A stretch of DNA of 64,000 nt from Gemmatimonadota bacterium (lineage in GTDB: Bacteria > Gemmatimonadota > Gemmatimonadetes > Longimicrobiales > Gaopeijiaceae): contig JAJDXG010000020.1 in assembly GCA_022823365.1 (NCBI GenBank), positions 48,948 to 112,947 of the forward strand, read 5' to 3'. Made by a program: the position numbers and the translations under genes. Of the stretch, positions 48,955 through 57,714 are shown one piece after another. Position 1 is the first letter of the stretch. Each line of letters starts with the position of its first letter. The notes beneath the pieces are model-generated. The model ran no database searches. It saw only the letters and a list, made by a program, of their open reading frames with translations, and was not told the DNA's origin.

Positions 48955-50778
48955 TCAGTCGCCGCTCTCCAGGAGCGCGCGCATGCGCCGGATCTCCATC
49001 TCCTGGTCCGCCTCCACATCCGACGCGAAGTGGTAGATGGCGGACCCCTGTCCCGCGCCCGGGCTCGCGAACAATGCCTCGACCATGACCAGCGCGCCCT
49101 CGTGGTGGCTGATCATGAACTCGAGGAAGAGGCGGTCGAATTCCGCGTCGCGCGCCTCTGCGAGTTGCGCCATCTGTTCCGGCGTGAGCATCCCCGGCAT
49201 GAGTTCCATCATGCCGTCGTGGTGTGCCATGCCGCCGGGGGCATCTTCGCCCCGCTCGCGCAGCCAGCGCTCCATCATGGCGATCTCGTCCTTCTGTGAT
49301 ATCTCGATGCGCAGGGCCAGCCGATGCAGCCGCGGGTTGGAGGTGCGGTCCCGGAGGAGTTCCACCATGTCCAGCGCCTGGGCGTGATGCGGGATCATCC
49401 CGCGCATGAAGCGAAGATCGGCTTCCGTGTGCGGGGGAAGCTCGGTGCCGTCGAGTTCGCCCGGCTCGAGCACGCGAGTGTCCTCCCCGGGGGCTCCGGG
49501 CTGGACCGTCCGCGGCGGAGTTTGCGCGGCGAGGGAGCCGAGGTATGCGGCCAGTGCGGCCCGGTCGCCTCCATTGCCCGCGGCGTCCGGGCCAGCGTCC
49601 GCGGTCTCCGCGGCGCCAGTATCACCGGAAGATGACCCGCCGCCCACCAGCGTGGGCTCGGTCATCGACCCCTCGCCCTCCTCGTAGCCCCCCATCCCGG
49701 CCACCCGGCCCCAGCAGTAGACCTCGCCCGCCGCGGTCAGCGCGCAGGTGCCGTAGGCGCCCGCCGAGATCGACTCGAAGGTGTGCCCGCCCGCGACCGA
49801 GACCGGCTCAAGCGCGTTGTCCGTCGAGCCGTCGCCGAGCTGGCCGAAGGTGTTCAGGCCCCAGCAGTACGCCTCGCCGTCGTCGGTGAGCGCGCAGGTA
49901 TGCACGCCGCCGGCGGAGATGGTGGAGAAGTCGTGCCCGCCGGCCACCTCGGTGGGGCCACCCCGGCGCTCCTCGGTGCCGTCGCCCAGCACCCCGTAGT
50001 TGTTGTTGCCCCAGCAATACGCGTCGCCGCCACCGGTGACCCCGCAGGTGCGGTTGCTGCCGGCGGAGAGCACCTCGTATCTCGGACCATCCACCTCGCC
50101 CGGCTGCGCCGAGCCCAGCGCGCGGGTGCTGTCGCCCAGTTCGCCCATGTCGTTCGAGCCCCAGCAGGTGGCCCGTCCGTTCCCGGCCAGCGCGCAGGTG
50201 TGGTCGACGCTGGCGGTGATCGACTCGAACTCGGTGTCCACCGGAACCCGCACCGGCTCGAGGCTCGGGGTGCCCGCCGTCACGCCCAGTTGTGCCGAGC
50301 TGTTCAGCCCCCAGCAGTACGCCTCGCCGTCGCCGGTGAGCGCGCACGTATGATTGGTGCCCGCCGCCACCGCCTCGAAGGTCATGTCTCCGGCCACGCG
50401 GACCGGTTCGGCGCGGTTGGTGGTGGAGCCGTCACCCAGTTCGCCGTACCCGTTTCTGCCCCAGCAGTGGACGGCGCCGTCGGCCGTCACCCCGCAGGCG
50501 TGCCCGTGCCCGACCGAGATCGACTGAAAGCTCAAACCGCCGGACACCGAGGCCGGCTCGCCGCGGTCCGCGGCGGCGCCATCGCCCAACTGCCCGTAGG
50601 TGTTGGTGCCCCAACAGCTCGCCGCCCCGTCCCCTCCCAGGGTGCACACGTGGCTGAAGCCGACCGCAATCGCGCCCGCGCTGGCCTGGGCCGGAGGGGG
50701 ACTGCCCACAAGGGAGAGGGCAGGCGATCCGAGGTACAAGGCGAGAAAAACCGGGAGAACACTCAGGTGCAACCGCAT
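48955..50778 (-). CDS. RCC1-repeat protein fused to a C-terminal DUF305 domain
   Basis: About seven ~50-aa repeats (HTCALTGDGEAYCWGLNSSAQLG...), then DUF305: FMRGMIPHHAQALDMVELL...FLEFMISHHEGALVMVEAL. Confidence 0.92.
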   Translation of the reverse strand: MRLHLSVLPVFLALYLGSPALSLVGSPPPAQASAGAIAVGFSHVCTLGGDGAASCWGTNTYGQLGDGAAADRGEPASVSGGLSFQSISVGHGHACGVTADGAVHCWGRNGYGELGDGSTTNRAEPVRVAGDMTFEAVAAGTNHTCALTGDGEAYCWGLNSSAQLGVTAGTPSLEPVRVPVDTEFESITASVDHTCALAGNGRATCWGSNDMGELGDSTRALGSAQPGEVDGPRYEVLSAGSNRTCGVTGGGDAYCWGNNNYGVLGDGTEERRGGPTEVAGGHDFSTISAGGVHTCALTDDGEAYCWGLNTFGQLGDGSTDNALEPVSVAGGHTFESISAGAYGTCALTAAGEVYCWGRVAGMGGYEEGEGSMTEPTLVGGGSSSGDTGAAETADAGPDAAGNGGDRAALAAYLGSLAAQTPPRTVQPGAPGEDTRVLEPGELDGTELPPHTEADLRFMRGMIPHHAQALDMVELLRDRTSNPRLHRLALRIEISQKDEIAMMERWLRERGEDAPGGMAHHDGMMELMPGMLTPEQMAQLAEARDAEFDRLFLEFMISHHEGALVMVEALFASPGAGQGSAIYHFASDVEADQEMEIRRMRALLESGD

Positions 50779-50836
50779 GAGGCGCTCCTTGCCGGACGAA
50801 GTAACGTCGTGTCCGCGACACTCCTGACCCTAAAAA

Positions 50837-50910
50837 TCGGGACGGCCGGATTCGAACCGGCGACCCCCTGAACCCCATTCAGGTGCGCTACCGGACTGCG
50901 CCACGTCCCG
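50837..50910 (-). tRNA. tRNA-Pro (anticodon GGG)
   Basis: Minus strand CGGGACG-TGGCGCAGTCCGGTAGCGCA-CCTGAATGGGGTTCAGG-...-CCGGTTCGAATCCGG-CGTCCCG-A folds as a cloverleaf; anticodon loop ATGGGGT. Confidence 0.95.
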
Positions 50911-51029
50911 AAGAACGCGCAATATAACGAGGGTGCGGCAACGCACAAAGAAGCCCGGCACGGGGGTTGCAACCCGCACAGGCTCCCCTAGACTTCTCGG
51001 GGTTCCCGCATTGAATCGGAGGTGAAGAA

Positions 51030-52439
51030 GTGACCGACGCCGAAAAGAATTTCGACGTGATCGTCATCGGCAGCGGCCCGGGCGGCTACGTCGCGGCCAT
51101 CCGCGCGGCCCAGCTCGGGCTGAGCGCCGCCTGCGTCGAGTACGAGGAGCTGGGCGGAGTGTGCCTGAACGTGGGTTGCATCCCCACCAAGGCCCTGCTC
51201 TCCAGCGCGCTGCTGGTCGGGCAGCTGAAGAAGGCGAAGCAGCACGGCATCATGCTGGGCGAGATGGGGGTGGATCTGGGTCCCGCCCAGAAGCGCAGCC
51301 GCAACGTCGCCTCGCGGCTGGTGCGCGGCATCGGCCATCTCTTCAAGAAGAACGGCGTGACCCACATCAAGGGCTACGGCCGGCTGGCCGGAGGAGGCAC
51401 CGTCGAGGTGCGGAGCGAGGACGGCGAATCGCAGCGCTACCACGGGCGCAACGTCATCATCGCCACCGGCTCCCGGCCCCGCGACATCCCCGTCCTGGTC
51501 ATTGACGGCGAGCGGGTCTGGTCGTCCACGCACGCCCTCTTCCAGTCCGAGGCACCCGAGCACCTGATCATCGTGGGCGCGGGCGCGGTGGGCATCGAGT
51601 TCGCGGACATCTACGCCGCGTACGGCTCGAAGGTCACGGTGGTCGAGATGCTCGACCGCATTCTCCCCGTAGAGGATGAAGAGGTCTCGGAGGCGGTGGC
51701 CAGGAGCTACAAGCGGCGGGGGATGAAGATCCTCACCAGCACAGCGCTCCAGAACACCGAAATCCACGACGGCGGCGTCCGGCTGACGGTAAAGGACGGG
51801 GCCGGGGAAGAGCAGGTCCTCGAGGCCGACTACGTCCTGTCGGCCGTCGGGCGCGTCCCCAACATCGAGGACATCGGCCTGGACAGGGCCGGAGTGGCCA
51901 CCACCAGCGACGGTTTCGTCGAGGTCAACGAGCACATGGAGACCAGCGTGCCCGGCATCTTCGCGATCGGCGACTGCGCCGGCCCGCCCCTGCTCGCGCA
52001 CAAGGGCTCGCATGAGGGCATCGTGGCGGTGGAGCACATCGCGGGAGCCGGACACGGGACCGTCGACTACGGCAACATCCCCAACTGCACCTACTGCCAC
52101 CCCGAAGTGGCGTCCGTGGGGCTCACCGAGGCCCAGGCCCGCGAAGCCGGACACGACATCGAGGTGGGCAGGTTCCCGTGGGTGGGCAACGGGCGCGCGC
52201 TGGCTGCCGGCGACTCGGAGGGATTCCTGAAGGTGATCCGCGACAAGCGCTACTCGGAGATCCTGGGCGCGCACATCGTGGGCCCCGGGGCCACCGAACT
52301 CATCGCCGAGTTCGTGGTCGGGCGCCACCTCGAGGCGACCGTCGAGGAGATGGAGAAGGCGATGCACCCGCACCCGACCCTCTCCGAGGCCGTGGCGGAA
52401 GGCGCGCTGTCAGCGCTGGGAAGGGCGATTCACATCTAG
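51030..52439 (+). CDS. lpdA: Dihydrolipoyl dehydrogenase
   Basis: DVIVIGSGPGGYVAAIRAAQLG, GGVCLNVGCIPTKALL, C-terminal HPHPTLSEAVAEGAL. Confidence 0.96.
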   Translation: MTDAEKNFDVIVIGSGPGGYVAAIRAAQLGLSAACVEYEELGGVCLNVGCIPTKALLSSALLVGQLKKAKQHGIMLGEMGVDLGPAQKRSRNVASRLVRGIGHLFKKNGVTHIKGYGRLAGGGTVEVRSEDGESQRYHGRNVIIATGSRPRDIPVLVIDGERVWSSTHALFQSEAPEHLIIVGAGAVGIEFADIYAAYGSKVTVVEMLDRILPVEDEEVSEAVARSYKRRGMKILTSTALQNTEIHDGGVRLTVKDGAGEEQVLEADYVLSAVGRVPNIEDIGLDRAGVATTSDGFVEVNEHMETSVPGIFAIGDCAGPPLLAHKGSHEGIVAVEHIAGAGHGTVDYGNIPNCTYCHPEVASVGLTEAQAREAGHDIEVGRFPWVGNGRALAAGDSEGFLKVIRDKRYSEILGAHIVGPGATELIAEFVVGRHLEATVEEMEKAMHPHPTLSEAVAEGALSALGRAIHI

Positions 52440-53725
52440 GGAGAGGCCGAACGGCCCCCAGCCTGCGGCAGCACCCTGGGCACGCGTCTGCCGTTGCCCG
52501 GTTGGTCCGCCGCTTCCTCTGCCGGGAGTTCCCCCCGGATCGCCAGCACACGCGCCAGCGCCTCGCCGATCTTGTTGTTCGGAGTGGAGGCGCCGGCCGT
52601 GATGCCCAGTTCGAAGGGGCCGTCCGGAAGCCAGTCGCTGGCGACCACCTCGGGCGCGTGCGGGTCGAGTTCGGGCTTGTGGCGCACCAGGCCCGTCGCC
52701 GTGTCGATGCACACCGCGTCCTCGATATGGTAGGTCACGGTGTACTGGCGGCACATGGCGGCCAGATGGTTGGTGTTCGACGAGTTGTAGCCGCCGATGA
52801 CGATCATCACGTCCGGCGGCTGCACCATCATCGCCTCCACCGCGTCCTGCCGCTCCTGGGTCGCCGAGCAGATGGTGTCGAATGAGCGAAAGCGCTCGCT
52901 GGCGTACTCCTCCCCGTGTCCGTCCACCATCGCTTCGCGAATCCTTGCCGCGATCGCCAGCGACTCGTTGGCCAGCATGGTGGTCTGGTTCGCCACTCCG
53001 ACCTTGCTCAGGTCCAGCTCCGGGTCGAACCCGGGCGTGGCCTTTTCGCGGAAGTGCTCGGTGAACTCCCCGGTCGACATGCTCCCGGGACGGTGCGCGA
53101 TGTAGTCGCACACCAGCTTCGCCTCCTCCATGTTGCGCACGATCAGGTACTTGCCGCCGTCGTACAGGGTGACCTGGGACGCGGTTGCGCGGGACTCCTC
53201 GTGCGTGTACTTGCCGTGGACGATGGCCGTGAAGCCGTCGCGCGCGTATCGCTCGACCCGCTTCCACACGTTCAGCACGGAGCCGCACGTCGTATCCACC
53301 AGCAGGCAGCCGATCTCGCGCAGCGTGCTGAAGTCGTGGCGCGTGACGCCGAACGCCGGAATCAGCACCACATCCCTGGGCGTGAGGTGCGAGAAGTCGA
53401 AGCTCTGGTCGTCGCGCGGATAGAGGAAGCGGATGCCCATCTCGCGCATGCGCTGGTTCACATGCGGGTTGTGAATGATCTCCCCGACCAGGTAGATGTT
53501 CCTGCCGGGAAACTTTGTCACGGTCTCGTACGCGTAGTCGATGGCGCGGTCGACCCCGTAGCAGAACCCGAACTCCTCCGCCAGGCGCACGGTGATCTCG
53601 CCGAAGACATCGGTGTAGCCGCGGGCGCGGATGCGATCCACGAGCTGCGAGTGGTACTCGGCGTCGATGATGGGTTTGACCTGGGTCTTCAGGCCGAACC
53701 CCTTCCGGAAGTAGGTCTGCTCCAT
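52436..53725 (-). CDS. ispH: 4-hydroxy-3-methylbut-2-enyl diphosphate reductase (long form)
   Basis: GFCYGVDRAIDYAYE, LVGEIIHNPHVNQRM, LVDTTCGSVLNVWKRV, ICSATQERQDAV, GGYNSSNTNHLA, GITAGASTPNNKIGE. Confidence 0.95.
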   Translation of the reverse strand: MEQTYFRKGFGLKTQVKPIIDAEYHSQLVDRIRARGYTDVFGEITVRLAEEFGFCYGVDRAIDYAYETVTKFPGRNIYLVGEIIHNPHVNQRMREMGIRFLYPRDDQSFDFSHLTPRDVVLIPAFGVTRHDFSTLREIGCLLVDTTCGSVLNVWKRVERYARDGFTAIVHGKYTHEESRATASQVTLYDGGKYLIVRNMEEAKLVCDYIAHRPGSMSTGEFTEHFREKATPGFDPELDLSKVGVANQTTMLANESLAIAARIREAMVDGHGEEYASERFRSFDTICSATQERQDAVEAMMVQPPDVMIVIGGYNSSNTNHLAAMCRQYTVTYHIEDAVCIDTATGLVRHKPELDPHAPEVVASDWLPDGPFELGITAGASTPNNKIGEALARVLAIRGELPAEEAADQPGNGRRVPRVLPQAGGRSASP

Positions 53726-53947
53726 ATGGCAAGTAAGCGAAGCCGCGCCTCCCGATCAAGCTGCCCGCTGCGGGAGGTGGGGCCTGCCGCGCGGCTGCTT
53801 CCCGGCGGCGTTGGCCCGGGACGGGCCCTGCTGCGTGACCACCCTGCAGCGGCGTTGGCCTGGCCCGGAGCCGCCTTTTTGACGCGGGTTCGGGTCTCGG
53901 CGGGCGTTCCGGGCACCGGAATCACCGCGCCGGTGTAGAGCTTCCCC

Positions 53948-54574
53948 ATGTCGATACTGTCCAGGCTCGCGCTCATCTTTGTGGCGGTCCCGCTGCTCGA
54001 GCTGTTCCTCCTGATCCGCCTGGGAGGCGCGATCGGGCTTTTTCCCACGCTGTCGCTGTGCGTGCTCACGGGAGTTGCGGGGGCGTGGCTGACGCGCCGC
54101 GAGGGGCTGCGCGCGCTTTGGTCGTTCCAGGAGCGGCTGGCTCGGGGCGGCGTCCCAGGGCGGGCGCTGATGGACGGACTCTGCATCCTGCTGGGAGGCG
54201 CGCTCCTGCTCACCCCGGGGCTGCTCACCGATGTCGTCGGGTTCTCGCTGCTGCTGCCCCTGAGCCGGCGCTGGATCCAGAAGCGGATTCAGCGCCGCAT
54301 TGAGCGGCAGATCGCCGACGGGTCGCTGCGGGTGACCACCATTGGCGGGTTTCCAGGAGCCGGCGGGGCACGGTCCGGCGCTGGAGGAGCGCATGGGGGC
54401 GCCGGTGGAGCGCAATCGGGCGGGGGCGGGGCGCAGCCGGGTGCGGGCGGGGCGTCTGGATGGGGATTCGGGACGAGGCGTGGACCATCCGGGGCCGAAG
54501 CGGATTCCGGTGACGAGGCGCCCAGGTCTCGTCCGGGCGAAATCATCCAGGAAAAGAGACGGAACCATAGATGA
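53948..54574 (+). CDS. fxsA: FxsA family membrane protein
   Basis: LFVAVPLLELFLLIRLGGAIGLFPTLSLCVLTGVAGAWLTRREGLRAL...GGALLLTPGLLTDVVGFSLLLP. Confidence 0.92.
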   Translation: MSILSRLALIFVAVPLLELFLLIRLGGAIGLFPTLSLCVLTGVAGAWLTRREGLRALWSFQERLARGGVPGRALMDGLCILLGGALLLTPGLLTDVVGFSLLLPLSRRWIQKRIQRRIERQIADGSLRVTTIGGFPGAGGARSGAGGAHGGAGGAQSGGGGAQPGAGGASGWGFGTRRGPSGAEADSGDEAPRSRPGEIIQEKRRNHR

Positions 54575-54587
54575 CCGGAGCAAACCG

Positions 54588-55655
54588 ATGACCCCGGCAA
54601 TCGACTTCCTCGCACGCCTTCTCAACGCCCCCGGCCCCTCCGGTTTCGAGGTCCGGGCCGCGCGCGTGTGGCGGCAGCAGGCCGAGGGCTTCGCGGACCG
54701 CGTGTGGACCGACGTGACCGGCAACTCCTTCGCCTCGGTGAATCCGGAGGGCAGGCCGCGGGTGATGATGGCCGGGCACATCGACGAAATCGGCTTGCAG
54801 ATCACGCACATCGACAAGGACGGCTTCCTCTACTTCGACACCATCGGCGGATGGGACGCGCAGGTGCTGGTGGGCCAGCGGGTGCGCATCCTCGGCGGCG
54901 ACGGCGAAGTGCCGGGGGTCATCGGCAAGAAGCCGATTCACCTGATGGAAGCATCGGATCGGACCAAGGCGAGCAAGGTCCGGGATCTCTGGATCGACGT
55001 GGGGGCCGGGGACCGCGATGCCGCCGGGGAACTGGGGCTGCGGGTGGGAGACTCGGCGGTCGTGGCCGCATCGCTGGTGCGGCTGGCGGGCGACCGCATC
55101 GCCTCACGCGCCATCGACAACCGCATCGGCGCCTACGTGGTGCTGGAAGCGCTGCGCAGGCTGGCTGAATCCCCGGGTTCCGCGGGCGCGGTGGCGGTCG
55201 CCACGGTGCAGGAGGAGATCGGTTATTCGGGAGGCGGGGCGCGCACCAGCGCCTATTCCGTGGATCCTGATGTGGCGCTGGTCGTCGATGTCACGTTCAG
55301 CACCGATGCTCCGGACATCAACAAGAAGGAACTGGGCGAGCACAAACTGGGGGGCGGACCGGTTCTGAGCCGGGGTTCCGCAGCCCACCCCGTGGTGTTC
55401 GACCGTCTGACCGAGGTGGCCGAAGCCGAAGGCATCTCCTACAGCATCCAGGCGGCCCCACGCGCCACCCGCACGGACGCGGACGGGATTCACCTGGTGC
55501 GCACCGGAGTCCCAACCGGGCTGGTGTCTGTTCCCAACCGCTACATGCACTCGCCCAACGAGATCGTGAGCACGAGCGACCTGAACGCCGCCGCGAACCT
55601 GCTCGCGGCCTTCGTGCGCGGCCTGGGCGAGGGGGAGGATTTCACGCCGCGGTAG
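54588..55655 (+). CDS. M42 family metallopeptidase (glutamyl aminopeptidase-like)
   Basis: GPSGFEVRAARVW, MMAGHIDEIGLQITHIDKDGFLYFDTIGGWD, ASRAIDNRIGAYVVLEAL, VATVQEEIGYSGGGA, YMHSPNEIVSTSDL. Confidence 0.95.
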   Translation: MTPAIDFLARLLNAPGPSGFEVRAARVWRQQAEGFADRVWTDVTGNSFASVNPEGRPRVMMAGHIDEIGLQITHIDKDGFLYFDTIGGWDAQVLVGQRVRILGGDGEVPGVIGKKPIHLMEASDRTKASKVRDLWIDVGAGDRDAAGELGLRVGDSAVVAASLVRLAGDRIASRAIDNRIGAYVVLEALRRLAESPGSAGAVAVATVQEEIGYSGGGARTSAYSVDPDVALVVDVTFSTDAPDINKKELGEHKLGGGPVLSRGSAAHPVVFDRLTEVAEAEGISYSIQAAPRATRTDADGIHLVRTGVPTGLVSVPNRYMHSPNEIVSTSDLNAAANLLAAFVRGLGEGEDFTPR

Positions 55656-55781
55656 GCCCGACGCCATCGATGCGCGGATGCGGCGGCGCAGACGTGCGCC
55701 AAGGACGCCTGTCCCTCCGTTCGATGGACTGCATGGTCGGCGTCCTGTCCCGTGCGTCCGACTCCGAAGATGCCGGCCGAA

Positions 55782-55915
55782 TTCACATTCGGTAGTCCCG
55801 TTCTGCCAGTGACGGGCGGTCTGTTGCGTCATTGGCGGGTCGTTCGCCAAGGGTCAGCGGCACGCCCGCGCCGCGTCCCGATTTCACACTTGGCAATCCC
55901 ATTCTGCCATTGACG
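55782..55915. repeat. Pair of ~33-bp imperfect direct repeats
   Basis: TTCACATTCGGTAGTCCCGTTCTGCCAGTGACG (55782-55814) and TTCACACTTGGCAATCCCATTCTGCCATTGACG (55883-55915), 27/33 identical by eye. Confidence 0.65.
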
Positions 55916-56125
55916 ACTTTGGGGCTCGCGATCCAGCGGAGTCCGAGACGCCATCTTTCCCGGCCTGCCAGAGGCGCTTGCGCGCTCGCTGACGGCATTC
56001 GCAGGCGACTTCCTCCTCCGATGGTCTCCCGACCCCGTTTCGGCTATTGCGGGGCATCCTGAGAAGCCGCTTCCGGCGCCATTACATTTGTACGTAAGTC
56101 ATTGTGCAAGCCAACGTTGGGAGGA

Positions 56126-57652
56126 ATGATGGTCGCGCCTGCAAACTCTCTCTACGCCATTCGCCGAAGATCCTCTCCAAGGCCCGCGATGGTGCGGGAG
56201 CGGGTCCAATCCGGCCTCGGGAACGCCCCGAATCGCGCCGCGGTTGATGATGACGACGAACTCCACAAGCTGGGCGAGCGCATCGCGGAATTGGCGGCCT
56301 GCATCAACTCCGCCGAGGCGCGGATGATGACCCTGATCGCCGACTTCAACCAGCGGGGCGGATGGAAGGACGGCGGCTTCTCCTCCTGCGCCGAATGGCT
56401 GGCCTGGAGGACCGGCACCAGGATCGGGACGGCTCGCGAACGGGTGCGGACCGCCCGGGCACTGGAGCGCCTGCCCCAGACCGCCGATGCTCTGCGGGAC
56501 GGCACCATCTCGTACGCCAAGGTGCGGGCGCTCACCCGGGTTGCGACCCCCGAGCGCGAGGCGGAGCTGCTCGAGTTCGCGCGCGCGGGCTCGGCGGCGA
56601 AGCTCGGGCGGACGGTGCGCATGTGGAAGAAGCTGTCGCGCGATGCGGAGTTGACCGCCGAGCAGGCCCGGCACCGCAGCCGCACCTTCTCGGTCTTCGT
56701 GGACGGCGACGGAATGTACCTGGTGAAGGGGCGGCTCGAGCCGGAGGTCGGGGCGATGTTGATGCGCGCGGTGGAGGCGGCGTCGGATGCGATGTTCCGG
56801 CGCGAGCACGGTGCGGGTGCCGGGAGTCGTGGGGACGAGAACGGCGATACGCACCCCGAACCGAAGCAGCGCCGGGCGGATGCGGTGGGCCTGCTGGCCG
56901 AGCGGGCGCTGGCGGCCGGCTTCGGTACCGTCCCGGGTCACGATGCGGGCTGGTCGATCGAGAATGCCGTCACACCGCCGACTGCACCCCGCGTCGAGTC
57001 CGGAACCCGGGCCGAGCGCTACCAGGTCATGGTCCATTGCGACGCCGCGACGCTTGCGGCCGAGGGTGAGCCCGGGCGTTCGGATCTGGACGGGATTCGC
57101 GTTTCCGCGGAGACGTCGCGGCGCATGGCGTGCGATGCCGCGGTGGTCGCGATGGTCCACGCGAAGGACGGCTCGATGCTGAACGTGGGGCGGCGGACGC
57201 GCACCATTCCGCCGCACATCCGGCGGGCGCTGGAGGAACGGGACCGGGGATGCCGCTTTCCCGGGTGTGGCTGTCGGTTCACGGAGGCGCATCACGTCAA
57301 GCACTGGGCCGACGGGGGCGAAACAAACCTCGGGAACACGCTGCTCCTCTGCCGGCGGCACCACCGTGCCGTTCACGAGGGACGGGTGAAGGTATCCGTG
57401 AACAGTGACGGAACGGTGCTGTTCTTCACGCCGAAGGGGAGGATGCTGGTGGACGCGCCCACGCCGCCACTGCGGGTGGGTACGCGCGCGGATTCTGGCC
57501 TGCCGCCGATCCCATCGGTTCATCCGGGGGCCCCGGCGAAGGGCAAGGGGACCATCCTGTCGAACGGGGCTGCCTTATATCGCGACTCAGCTATCCCATG
57601 GGAGATCGAGGCCGCGGCGCGGGAAGCCATGGAGGATTCTCTCGGGAGTTGA
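56126..57652 (+). CDS. DUF222 / HNH endonuclease (13E12-repeat-like) protein
   Basis: DUF222 ERIAELAACINSAEARMMTLIADFNQRGGWKDGGFSSCAEWLAWRTG; HNH CRFPGCGCRFTEAHHVKHWADGGETNLGNTLLLCRRHHRAVHEG; GGGAGGA just upstream of the ATG. Confidence 0.93.
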   Translation: MMVAPANSLYAIRRRSSPRPAMVRERVQSGLGNAPNRAAVDDDDELHKLGERIAELAACINSAEARMMTLIADFNQRGGWKDGGFSSCAEWLAWRTGTRIGTARERVRTARALERLPQTADALRDGTISYAKVRALTRVATPEREAELLEFARAGSAAKLGRTVRMWKKLSRDAELTAEQARHRSRTFSVFVDGDGMYLVKGRLEPEVGAMLMRAVEAASDAMFRREHGAGAGSRGDENGDTHPEPKQRRADAVGLLAERALAAGFGTVPGHDAGWSIENAVTPPTAPRVESGTRAERYQVMVHCDAATLAAEGEPGRSDLDGIRVSAETSRRMACDAAVVAMVHAKDGSMLNVGRRTRTIPPHIRRALEERDRGCRFPGCGCRFTEAHHVKHWADGGETNLGNTLLLCRRHHRAVHEGRVKVSVNSDGTVLFFTPKGRMLVDAPTPPLRVGTRADSGLPPIPSVHPGAPAKGKGTILSNGAALYRDSAIPWEIEAAAREAMEDSLGS

Positions 57653-57714
57653 CCCCGAGATTGGCGTCGATTGCCGGCACCAGCCAGTCACCGGCAGCCG
57701 AACCGGCACGAGGT

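Noticed and set aside
47253-49088. 611-aa + strand ORF opposite the LVIVD-repeat gene
   Set aside because: Shadow ORF with no domains; opposite strand shows clear repeat structure and a signal peptide.
49700-50650. Tandem DNA repeats as a possible CRISPR or satellite array
   Set aside because: The periodicity is codon-phased and encodes RCC1-like protein repeats; no conserved direct repeats with unique spacers.
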